In this document: piece after piece, positions 1 through 6,103 of the stretch
Numbering within the stretch: the first letter of the stretch is position 1
How the letters are laid out: each line of letters starts with the position of its first letter
Source: Gammaproteobacteria bacterium
Lineage (GTDB): Bacteria > Pseudomonadota > Gammaproteobacteria > Nevskiales > Nevskiaceae
Direction: 5' to 3'
DNA: 51,367 bases
NCBI GenBank assembly: GCA_022599775.1
Contig: JAHZLQ010000073.1
Location: 1-51,367 of the forward strand
The notes under the pieces: generated by a model
Seen by the model: the letters and a program-made list of their open reading frames with translations, nothing else
What the model was told of the DNA's origin: nothing
Databases searched by the model: none
Translations under genes and position numbers: made by a program

Positions 1-222
1 ATTATCCTGTCAGATGCCGAAAATCTGGCCTTTGCCCAGGGGCTTGAACTGGTAGAAGATAAAAGTCTGCTGGAAGAAGTCGCCGGACTGGTGGAATGGC
101 CGGTGGTCCTGATGGGGCCGATCGGGGAGAAGTTCCTCGGGCTGCCGCCGGAGGTGCTCCAGACCTCGATGAAGGAACATCAGAAGTTCTTCTCGGTCCG
201 CAATCCGGCCACCGGGCGCATT
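1..222 (+). pseudogene. glyS: Fragment of glycyl-tRNA synthetase beta subunit fused in frame to polA
   Basis: Codons 1-74 read as the GlyS beta-subunit core. Recognisable pieces are [39 protein letters not shown] and [10 protein letters not shown], a well-known GlyS block that binds nothing in Pol I. From memory, the spelling resembles alphaproteobacterial (Rhodobacterales-like) GlyS more than gammaproteobacterial GlyS. The switch to PolA happens in the short stretch 202-222 (NPATGRI), where both families carry an NPxTGRI-like peptide. That makes it a plausible microhomology junction. Either an assembly chimera at a contig end or a real recombination could explain it, and I favour the former. 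The fragment has no start codon and no catalytic context, so it is not a functional gene. Confidence 0.8.
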
Positions 223-1083
223 CACACCTCCTACCATCAGGCGGTAGCGGCGACCGGGCGTTTGTCCTCGTCCGATCCCAATCTGCAGAACATCCCGATC
301 CGCAACCTGGAAGGCCGGCGCATCCGCCAGGCCTTCATCGCCGAGGATGGCCAGCGTCTGCTCTCGATCGACTATTCGCAGATCGAACTGCGACTGATGG
401 CGCACCTGTCCGGAGACGAGCGTCTGCGCGAAGCCTTCCGAAAAGGACAGGACGTGCACCAGGCGACCGCCGCCGAAGTGTTCGGCCTGGCGCTGGACGC
501 CGTGGAGCCGGACCAGCGCCGCGCCGCCAAGGCGATCAACTTCGGTTTGATCTACGGCATGTCCGCCTTCGGCTTGGCGCGCCAGCTCGGCATCGCGCGT
601 GGTGACGCGCAGCGCTACATCGACACCTTCTTTGCGCGCTATCCCGGCGTGAAGCGCTACATGGATGAGTCCCGCGCCCAGGCCAGGGAACAAGGCTATG
701 TCGAGACCCTGTTTGGCCGGCGTCTCTACCTTCCCAATATTCGCTCACGCAATCAGGGACTGCGTCAGTACGCCGAGCGCACCGCGATCAACGCGCCGCT
801 GCAGGGCACGGCGGCCGATCTGATCAAGTTGACGATGATCGATATCGATGGATGGCTGGTCCGGGAACAGCTGCCGCTGAAGATGATCATGCAGGTCCAC
901 GACGAACTGGTCTTCGAAGGGCCGGCGGCCGCGATTGCCACGCATGCGGAAGCGATCGCACAGCGCATGTGCCAAGTGCATGCGCTGAGCGTACCGCTGG
1001 TGGCCGATTGGGGCACCGGGCTCAACTGGGACGAGGCGCATGAGGCGCAGGGTCATGCCAGCAGCCTGTCGAAAGCGGAATAA
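1..1083 (+). CDS. polA: DNA polymerase I, C-terminal polymerase domain (5' partial, chimeric N-terminal edge)
   Basis: The reading frame is open from base 1 to the TAA at 1081-1083. From about base 223 the product matches the Pol I palm and fingers. HTSYHQ and [15 protein letters not shown] open the domain. Motif A is DYSQIELR, with its metal-binding Asp codon at 370-372. The O-helix region [14 protein letters not shown] and motif C QVHDE (codons 892-906) follow, and the protein closes with NWDEAH plus a 13-residue tail. Pol I fills gaps and removes RNA primers during replication and repair. The 5'-exonuclease and 3'-exonuclease domains are absent. The first ~74 codons do not belong to PolA but read as glycyl-tRNA synthetase beta (see the separate entry), so the usual upstream part is replaced, not just cut off by the window edge. 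The family assignment of the polymerase part is very secure. Confidence 0.95.
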   Translation: MILSDAENLAFAQGLELVEDKSLLEEVAGLVEWPVVLMGPIGEKFLGLPPEVLQTSMKEHQKFFSVRNPATGRIHTSYHQAVAATGRLSSSDPNLQNIPIRNLEGRRIRQAFIAEDGQRLLSIDYSQIELRLMAHLSGDERLREAFRKGQDVHQATAAEVFGLALDAVEPDQRRAAKAINFGLIYGMSAFGLARQLGIARGDAQRYIDTFFARYPGVKRYMDESRAQAREQGYVETLFGRRLYLPNIRSRNQGLRQYAERTAINAPLQGTAADLIKLTMIDIDGWLVREQLPLKMIMQVHDELVFEGPAAAIATHAEAIAQRMCQVHALSVPLVADWGTGLNWDEAHEAQGHASSLSKAE

Positions 1084-1124
1084 TCGGCGCACCCATAATT
1101 CGAAAATGTTCTGAATGACCGGTG

Positions 1125-1152
1125 GGAACCAAGCGCGGACGCCAGGGTCTGA
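1125..1152 (+). promoter_or_regulatory. AlgU/RpoE-type promoter of sRNA A
   Basis: A GGAACC -35 element at 1125-1130 and a GTCTGA -10 element at 1147-1152 are separated by exactly 16 bases. This fits the extracytoplasmic sigmaE/AlgU consensus (GGAACTT, 16-17 bases, TCTGA). The A/T-rich stretch 1095-1110 lies upstream like an UP element. The predicted transcription start is near 1159-1160, just before the first hairpin of the RNA. Confidence 0.65.
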
Positions 1153-1159
1153 TCCTTTG

Positions 1160-1273
1160 AGCGTTGCTCTCTTGGCGCTTTTTCCGCTTCCACTCCCTGG
1201 GCGGAAAACCGGCACCCCAAGCCGGACACATCGCCCGATGGCTGACCCCGAGCCATCGGGCGTTTTCTTTTTT
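1160..1273 (+). ncRNA. Putative small RNA A of a tandem triplet (ErsA/Spot 42 locus)
   Basis: About 113 nt, inferred from promoter to T-tract. Four hairpins can be drawn by hand. A weak 5' stem pairs 1160-1163 with 1176-1179 and has a CUCUCUUGG loop. H1 pairs 1181-1187 with 1201-1207 and its 13-nt loop contains CACUCCCUGG. H2 pairs CCGGC 1209-1213 with GCCGG 1221-1225 around ACCCCAA. H3 is a 12-bp terminator stem, 1232-1243 with 1251-1262, loop GACCCCG, followed by a T-rich run to 1273. Copies B and C repeat the same plan with changed but still pairing stems, which supports a structured RNA. The C-rich loops could pair with G-rich ribosome-binding regions of target mRNAs; this is inference. 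No matching named family is recognised from sequence alone. Confidence 0.7.
1232..1273 (+). terminator. Intrinsic terminator of sRNA A
   Basis: A perfect 12-bp GC-rich stem (1232-1243 with 1251-1262) has a 7-nt loop GACCCCG and is followed by TTTTCTTTTTT. It also follows polA and may end polA read-through. Confidence 0.85.
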
Positions 1274-1367
1274 CGGATCGCTGGCACTGTTTCGGCTAAA
1301 GATCGATGGTTTGTTCGTCGTGAAATCAGTCGTTTGCGAATAATTCACGGTCAGCCGAAATATTTGC

Positions 1368-1396
1368 GGAACAAAACTCGAAACAGCGCGGTCGGA
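1368..1396 (+). promoter_or_regulatory. AlgU/RpoE-type promoter of sRNA B
   Basis: GGAACA at 1368-1373 and GTCGGA at 1391-1396 are 17 bases apart. This is the weakest of the three sigmaE-like promoters, with a G in place of T in the -10. The A/T-rich block 1356-1365 precedes the -35 as in copy C. The predicted start is near 1403. Confidence 0.5.
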
Positions 1397-1402
1397 TATT
1401 GC

Positions 1403-1513
1403 GAGTGTTCTCTCCCTGGCACTCATCCGCCCCCACTCCCTGGGCGGACCCGGCATCCCCAAGCCGGAACTCTTGCCCGACGGCCCTCCCCCGAGCCGTT
1501 GGGCATTTTTTTG
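1403..1513 (+). ncRNA. Putative small RNA B of a tandem triplet
   Basis: About 110 nt. A 5' hairpin GAGTG/CACTC (1403-1407 with 1420-1424) carries the loop UUCUCUCCCUGG. H1 pairs 1426-1432 with 1442-1448 and exposes CCACUCCCU. H2 pairs CCGGC 1450-1454 with GCCGG 1463-1467 around AUCCCCAA. H3 (1475-1484 with 1495-1504) has a C-rich loop and is followed by seven T at 1506-1512. This copy has two CUCCCU loops, one in the 5' hairpin and one in H1. Compared with A, the H3 stem has changed bases but keeps pairing, including one G-U. Confidence 0.7.
1475..1512 (+). terminator. Intrinsic terminator of sRNA B
   Basis: A 10-bp stem (1475-1484 with 1495-1504, one G-U) has the loop CCUCCCCCGA and is followed by A and seven T. 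Confidence 0.85.
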
Positions 1514-1694
1514 TCCGCGGGCCGGGCGAGATCAACATCGTTCCGGGTTCCCGGCCGATCTCCGCCGCTTCCGGTCGTTCCGGACCAGCCGCAGGCTGGC
1601 CCCGAATCCATGCAGCGCTCGGTCGTCGGCTGCGGAGTGACGGTCGACTTTCTGCACCGCTCCGGCACGGGGTCAAAATTTATTTGCGAATGCC

Positions 1695-1722
1695 GGAACT
1701 TTCCTGGAACGCCCTGGTCTGA
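1695..1722 (+). promoter_or_regulatory. AlgU/RpoE-type promoter of sRNA C (near-perfect consensus)
   Basis: GGAACTT begins at 1695 and GTCTGA spans 1717-1722. The spacing is 16 bases between GAACTT and TCTGA, which matches the AlgU consensus exactly. The A/T-rich tract 1675-1685 lies upstream. The predicted start is near 1729-1730, one base before the first hairpin. Confidence 0.75.
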
Positions 1723-1728
1723 TTTTGC

Positions 1729-1838
1729 GAACGACATCTCGTGTCGTTCTTCCGCCTCCCTCCCTGGGCGGAAACACCGGTTTCCCCAAGCCGGTACCGT
1801 GCCCACGATCTCCCCCCGGACCGTGGGCACTTTTTTTG
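1729..1838 (+). ncRNA. Putative small RNA C of a tandem triplet
   Basis: About 109 nt. The 5' hairpin AACGACA/TGTCGTT (1730-1736 with 1742-1748) has a UCUCG loop. H1 pairs 1750-1756 with 1767-1773 and its loop UCCCUCCCUG holds two overlapping CUCCC-type motifs. H2 (1776-1781 with 1790-1795) has the loop UUCCCCAA. H3 (1801-1810 with 1819-1828, one A-C mismatch, loop UCCCCCCG) ends in seven T. Relative to A and B, H2 and H3 show paired substitutions (for example an A-U in H3 where A has G-C), the pattern expected of conserved RNA structure. Confidence 0.7.
1799..1837 (+). terminator. Intrinsic terminator of sRNA C
   Basis: A long stem runs from 1799 to 1830 with one internal A-C mismatch and a C-rich 8-nt loop. 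It is followed directly by TTTTTTT at 1831-1837. Confidence 0.85.
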
Positions 1839-2178
1839 CGTGGATATCACCCAAGTGCGTGACCGGATAGCTTCTTCAAAGCTTCACCTGCTCGTAATCC
1901 CTAGGTTATCCGCGATCGACAATCTTCCGCGCCAGACTGTCATGGCAGTCGAAATCAGCGGTACTGCTGCATGGGGTCATTGCCGAGCGATCGGCGCAGG
2001 CTGACGCTTGCTGGAGAGAGTACGCGTTGTCGGTGTCGGCCGGAGTCCCAGCCAAATCAGCGGCTCGGGACACCGGTACGGTGGATAGCCCCGTAGTGGT
2101 CCCGAAAAAAATCAGGGAGCGGTGGACCGAGCGGTCACTCCCTGTTCAATGAAATGCACGCTTGAAATGGGGAACGAC
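1839..2178 (+). other. Leader region of the TonB-dependent receptor
   Basis: This is 340 bases with no convincing gene. Two structures can be drawn. The first is a stem GGTGTC/GACACC (2032-2037 with 2069-2074) with an inner GCCG/CGGC pair. The second is an inverted repeat CAGGGAG (2113-2119) with CTCCCTG (2138-2144). The 3' arm lies within CACTCCCTG (2136-2144), identical to the loop motif of sRNAs A and B, and the 5' arm is its complement. No known riboswitch was recognised. Confidence 0.4.
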
Positions 2179-5100
2179 ATGGCTGTGAACCGCTGGCTTA
2201 AACCACTGCTGCTGGCCGCGTTGGGGCTGTTTGCCTTCGCTGCGCTACCGCTCCACGCACAGGACACCACCTCGGCCATTCGCGGCCGCATCATTGACAC
2301 TGACGGTCAGGCGATTCCTGGCGCGCAGGTGGTCATTTCGGATCAGCGAACCGGTACCAGCAGCACCTTGCAGACCGGCGCCGGTGGCGGCTTCAATGCG
2401 GGCGGTCTGCGCGTTGGCGGCCCTTACCGAGTCACCGTGACCTCGGCTCATGGCGATGCGAGTGCCGATGACATCTATCTGGTGCTCGGCGACAGCTACA
2501 GCCTGGAACTGACGGTGGGCGCGGCGGTCACTCTGGAGCAGGTGACCGTGGTCGGCAAAGCGGTCACGGCGCCCAATACCGCGATCGGTCCCTCGGCGAG
2601 CTTCGGCATTGCCGATCTCGCCAGCGCGCCGTCGGTGAGCCGTGACATCAAGGATGCGATCCGCGCCGATCCGCGCATCTACATCGACGAAGCCTTCGCC
2701 GATTCGATTCAGTGTGCCGGCGCCAGTTCGCGCTTCAACAGCCTGACGGTCGACGGCGTTCGCCTCAACGACAACTTCGGTCTGAACAGCAACGGCTATC
2801 CGACCGAGCGCATGCCGTTCTCCTACGATGCGATCGAACAGGTTTCGGTCGAACTGGCGCCGTTCGATGTGCAGTACGGCGGTTTCAGCGCCTGCAACAT
2901 CAATGCGGTGACCAAGTCCGGGACCAACGAATTTCACGGTTCGCTGTTTTACGACTACACCGACGATTCTTTGACCGGCGACAGTCTCGAAGGTGATTCG
3001 GTCGATCTCGGCAGCTTCGACGAAAAGCGCTATGGCTTCACCGTCGGCGGACCGGTCATCAAGAACAAGCTGTTCTTCCTGGCCTCCTACGAAAAGCTGG
3101 AGGGTGTCGATACCTTCTCGCGCGGGCCGGTGGGTTCGGGAGCCGGCAACGAAGTGCTCGGTGTCTCGCAAGCGCAGTACGACGAGATTCTGGATATCGC
3201 CCGCACCCTGTACGACTACGATCCGGGCGGGCTGCCGCCGAGCATCCCGGTGGAGGACGAGAAGTTTCTGGTGAAGCTGGACTGGTACATCACCGACACC
3301 CAGCGCGCCGCCTTCACCTACAACTACAACGACGGCTACCACATCGCCGAATCCGATGGCGATTCCGACGAACTGGAATTCTCCAATCACTACTACGAGC
3401 GTGGCGCCGAGCTCAATGCCTACGTTGCCCAGCTTTTCTCGGACTGGACCGAACGATTTTCGACCGAGCTGAAGATCGGCTATTCGGAGCTCCAGAACCG
3501 CCAGTTGTCGCTGGGCGGCGTGGACTTCGGCGAAGTGCAGATCGGCACCGAGAACAATGGCTCGCGCGCGACCGTTTATCTGGGTGCCGACGATTCTCGT
3601 CACGCCAACAAGCTCAGTTACGACACCTACAACGTGAAGCTGGCCGGCGAATATCTGCTCGGCAATCACCTGATCACCGGTGGGTATGAGCTGGAACGTC
3701 TGGACGTGTTCAACCAGTTCATTCAGGAATCCGAAGGCGAATTCCGCTTCAGCAGCATCGACGACTTCCGCAACGGCACGCCCAATCGCGTGATCTACGA
3801 GAACGCGGCCTTCACCAACGTCAAGGATGACGCGGCGGCCAACTTCGTCTACGACATTAACAGCCTCTACCTGCAGGACGAGTACCGCTTCGACGATCTT
3901 GGCCTGACGCTGACCGGCGGTCTGCGCTACGAGTGGTATGCCACCGGCGACGACCCGGTCGAAAATCCGGCGTTTGCCAGCGCCTACGGTTTCTCGAATT
4001 CGCAGAGCGTGGACGGCATGAGCCTGTTGCAGCCCCGCCTGGGCTTCAACTGGAACGTCAACGACATGGTCGAGCTGCATGGTGGTATCGGCCTGTACTC
4101 CGGCGGCAATCCCAACGTCTGGATCTCGAACAACTACTCGAATGACGGCGTCACTCAGATCGAAAGCTCACTGTTCGCTGACGACTTCGCAGGCACCTCC
4201 TTGTTCGACATTCCGACCGCAGGCGATGGCCGGCCGGTCTACGATATCCCGCAGGAGCTGTATGACCGCATTGCCGCGGGCATGGGCTCCGCCGGCGGCG
4301 TCAACTCGCTGGACCCGGATTTCGACGTACCGTCCGAATGGAAGTACGCCCTCGGCGCGATCCTGTACGCCAGCGACAGCCTCACGTTCAGTCTGGACTA
4401 TCTGTATACGGACAAGCAGGACGCCGCGATCATCAGCGACATCTCTCGCGAGGCCGTGGGTGAGACCGCGGATGGCCGCACCATCTACGACAGCAAGAAC
4501 GGCCGCAGCCAGGACTTCGTGCTGACCAATGTCGACGGTGATTCCGGCCAGTCCCACATCCTCTCGTTCGGATTGAACAAATCATTCGAGTTCGGCCTCG
4601 ATGTCGGCTTCGGCTACGCCTACACGCGTGCTGAAGACGTGAATCCGATGACCAGCTCGGTGGCGTATTCCAACTACACCTACCTGGCGACAGACGATTT
4701 CGAGAATCCCAAGCCAGCGACCTCGAACTACGAAATCCCGACGCGTTTCACGCTGACGCTGAAGTACGACCACGCCTTCGTGAAGGACTATCTGACCAAG
4801 CTCAGCCTGTTTTCCAGCTACAACGAGGGCCGCCCGTACAGCTACACCTTCACCAGCGGCATCAACTCGTCCGTGGGCGATGCGACGTTCCAGGGGCGCT
4901 ATCTGCTGTACATGCCGTCGGGCCTGAACGACCCGAACGTGGTGTTCGGGGATGACTTCGATAGCGCGGCGTTCTTCGCCTACGCCGATTCTCACGGGCT
5001 CACGGAATACGCCGGCCGTACCGTGCCGCGCAACGACTTCTACAGCGACTGGTGGTTCAAGATGGACATGAAGCTGGAGCAGGAGCTGCCGGGCCTGCGC

Positions 5101-5334
5101 TCGGACGACCGCACTTCCGCCTTCATCGTCATCAAGAACCTGACCAACCTCATCAACGACGACTGGGGCGTGCAGTACGAAGCCTCGTTCCCGCGCATGC
5201 TGGACATCGTCGATGCCGAGGTGCTGCCGGACGGTCGCTATCAGTTCAACGAGTTTTCGGTGCCGACCGAGCAGTTCCGCGTCACCGATTCCTCGCTCTG
5301 GGAAATCCGTGTGGGTTTGCGTTACGAATTCTGA
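2179..5334 (+). CDS. Oar-like TonB-dependent outer-membrane receptor
   Basis: The predicted product is a 1051-aa outer-membrane beta-barrel protein. I place the start at ATG 2179 because GGGGA sits 5 bases upstream and a clean signal peptide follows (basic residues, LLLAALGLFAFAALP, cleavage near LHA-Q at residue 27). An open frame extends further upstream but would spoil the signal. Residues ~32-110 form a carboxypeptidase-regulatory-like beta-sandwich (GRIIDTDGQAIPGAQV). Residues ~115-240 are the plug, with FNSLTVDGVRLNDNFG and a TKSGTNEFHGS motif typical of Oar/OmpA-related TonB receptors. The remainder is barrel, ending in the classic terminal aromatic (LRYEF). Family members import large substrates or export proteins; the substrate here is unknown. 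The gene is monocistronic, lies just after the three putative envelope-stress sRNAs, and its leader carries a complementary site. Confidence 0.88.
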   Translation: MAVNRWLKPLLLAALGLFAFAALPLHAQDTTSAIRGRIIDTDGQAIPGAQVVISDQRTGTSSTLQTGAGGGFNAGGLRVGGPYRVTVTSAHGDASADDIYLVLGDSYSLELTVGAAVTLEQVTVVGKAVTAPNTAIGPSASFGIADLASAPSVSRDIKDAIRADPRIYIDEAFADSIQCAGASSRFNSLTVDGVRLNDNFGLNSNGYPTERMPFSYDAIEQVSVELAPFDVQYGGFSACNINAVTKSGTNEFHGSLFYDYTDDSLTGDSLEGDSVDLGSFDEKRYGFTVGGPVIKNKLFFLASYEKLEGVDTFSRGPVGSGAGNEVLGVSQAQYDEILDIARTLYDYDPGGLPPSIPVEDEKFLVKLDWYITDTQRAAFTYNYNDGYHIAESDGDSDELEFSNHYYERGAELNAYVAQLFSDWTERFSTELKIGYSELQNRQLSLGGVDFGEVQIGTENNGSRATVYLGADDSRHANKLSYDTYNVKLAGEYLLGNHLITGGYELERLDVFNQFIQESEGEFRFSSIDDFRNGTPNRVIYENAAFTNVKDDAAANFVYDINSLYLQDEYRFDDLGLTLTGGLRYEWYATGDDPVENPAFASAYGFSNSQSVDGMSLLQPRLGFNWNVNDMVELHGGIGLYSGGNPNVWISNNYSNDGVTQIESSLFADDFAGTSLFDIPTAGDGRPVYDIPQELYDRIAAGMGSAGGVNSLDPDFDVPSEWKYALGAILYASDSLTFSLDYLYTDKQDAAIISDISREAVGETADGRTIYDSKNGRSQDFVLTNVDGDSGQSHILSFGLNKSFEFGLDVGFGYAYTRAEDVNPMTSSVAYSNYTYLATDDFENPKPATSNYEIPTRFTLTLKYDHAFVKDYLTKLSLFSSYNEGRPYSYTFTSGINSSVGDATFQGRYLLYMPSGLNDPNVVFGDDFDSAAFFAYADSHGLTEYAGRTVPRNDFYSDWWFKMDMKLEQELPGLRSDDRTSAFIVIKNLTNLINDDWGVQYEASFPRMLDIVDAEVLPDGRYQFNEFSVPTEQFRVTDSSLWEIRVGLRYEF

Positions 5335-5357
5335 ACCAGCGGAAGCCGGAAACATCG

Positions 5358-5384
5358 GGCTGGCCCGCAAGGGTCGGCCTTTTT
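5358..5384 (+). terminator. Terminator after the TonB-dependent receptor
   Basis: A 9-bp stem (5358-5366 with 5371-5379, two G-U pairs) has a GCAA loop and is followed by five T. Confidence 0.7.
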
Positions 5385-5423
5385 CGTGGGCGCGACCGCG
5401 ATGTGGCCTGATAAGATAGGCGC

Positions 5424-5603
5424 ATGGGTACTTTCATCGTCACATTCGCGGTTCTTCTTCTGGCATTCGGCGGGCTCGCCATCGGTTTGCTGCACGGCAA
5501 GCCGATCAAGGGCAGTTGCGGCGGTCTGTCGACAATGACCGGCGACCGCTGCGACGTCTGCGGCGGCCAGCCCGAGAAGTGTGAAGAGGCTTCCGGGCGG
5601 TAA
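5424..5603 (+). CDS. nqrM: NqrM-like small membrane protein (DUF539 family)
   Basis: A 59-aa product starting at ATG 5424 and ending with TAA 5601-5603. One hydrophobic helix (residues ~4-23) is followed by a short cysteine-rich tail: KPIKGSCGG (C32), then C43, C46 and C53 in a CDVCGG..EKC arrangement. This matches the NqrM family, whose members are needed to mature the sodium-pumping NADH:quinone oxidoreductase, probably by supplying iron to the NqrD/NqrE cluster. No nqr gene is in the window, so the assignment rests on the protein alone. A distant second copy or another flavoprotein partner is possible. Confidence 0.75.
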   Translation: MGTFIVTFAVLLLAFGGLAIGLLHGKPIKGSCGGLSTMTGDRCDVCGGQPEKCEEASGR

Positions 5604-5657
5604 TCACCCGGCACTACAACGAATAGCGCCGTCCTCGCGACGGATGGAGTTGGGGAG

Positions 5658-6074
5658 ATGGCCACATTGCAGAACGTCACGGCCAGGGACTTCATGTCGG
5701 CCAATCTCGTCAGTTTCTCGGCAGACATGGACGTGCTGACAGCAATCCAGCTGCTGCTGGAAAAAGGCTGTTCCGCCGGTCCGGTGTTCGATCGGCTCGG
5801 CAATCTCGTCGGCATCCTGTCCGAAAAGGACTGCATCCAGGTCGCACTCAATGCCGGATATCACGGCGAATGGGGCGGCAAGGTCTCGCAGTTCATGTCC
5901 ACCAGCGTGATCACCGTGGATGCCGACGACAGTATTCTCGATGTCGCGCGGCGTTTCGCCGGATCACCGTTCAAGCTTTACCCGGTGGTTGGCGACAACC
6001 GTGTCATCGGCCACATCACGCGTAGCCACGTGCTGCGCGCCATAGACTCGATGCGCGGCAAGTATCCGGTTTGA
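5658..6074 (+). CDS. Tandem CBS-domain protein
   Basis: A 138-aa cytosolic protein consisting of two CBS motifs (residues ~8-64 and ~74-130) and nothing else. The first contains DFMSANLVSFSADMDVLTA and GNLVGILSEKD; the second FMSTSVITVDADDSILDVA and NRVIGHITRSHVLRA. Stand-alone CBS pairs (Bateman modules) bind adenosine nucleotides and sense energy or ionic state for a partner protein; the partner is not evident. The start ATG 5658 has GGAGTTGGGGAG just upstream. It lies 54 bases after the NqrM-like gene and 29 bases before the ABC exporter, so co-transcription is possible. Confidence 0.85.
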   Translation: MATLQNVTARDFMSANLVSFSADMDVLTAIQLLLEKGCSAGPVFDRLGNLVGILSEKDCIQVALNAGYHGEWGGKVSQFMSTSVITVDADDSILDVARRFAGSPFKLYPVVGDNRVIGHITRSHVLRAIDSMRGKYPV

Positions 6075-6103
6075 GCGGATCCGGGCTGCGGGTCGTCTGA
6101 GCG

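Noticed and set aside
1-1083. A genuine GlyS-PolA fusion enzyme
   Set aside because: GlyS contributes only an internal fragment without start or catalytic parts, and the join removes most of PolA. A joining artefact explains it more simply.
1115-1870. A 251-codon open frame over the sRNA region
   Set aside because: It runs through three terminators with T-runs, has no recognisable domain and is explained by high GC. The repeated hairpins are the better reading.
1984-2110. Possible cobalamin or other riboswitch before the TonB receptor
   Set aside because: No conserved B12-box or other aptamer core could be recognised; only generic stems.
2245-4080. A 611-codon open frame on the minus strand
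   Set aside because: Antisense to the Oar-like receptor. Low-complexity valine/alanine/arginine product without a domain.
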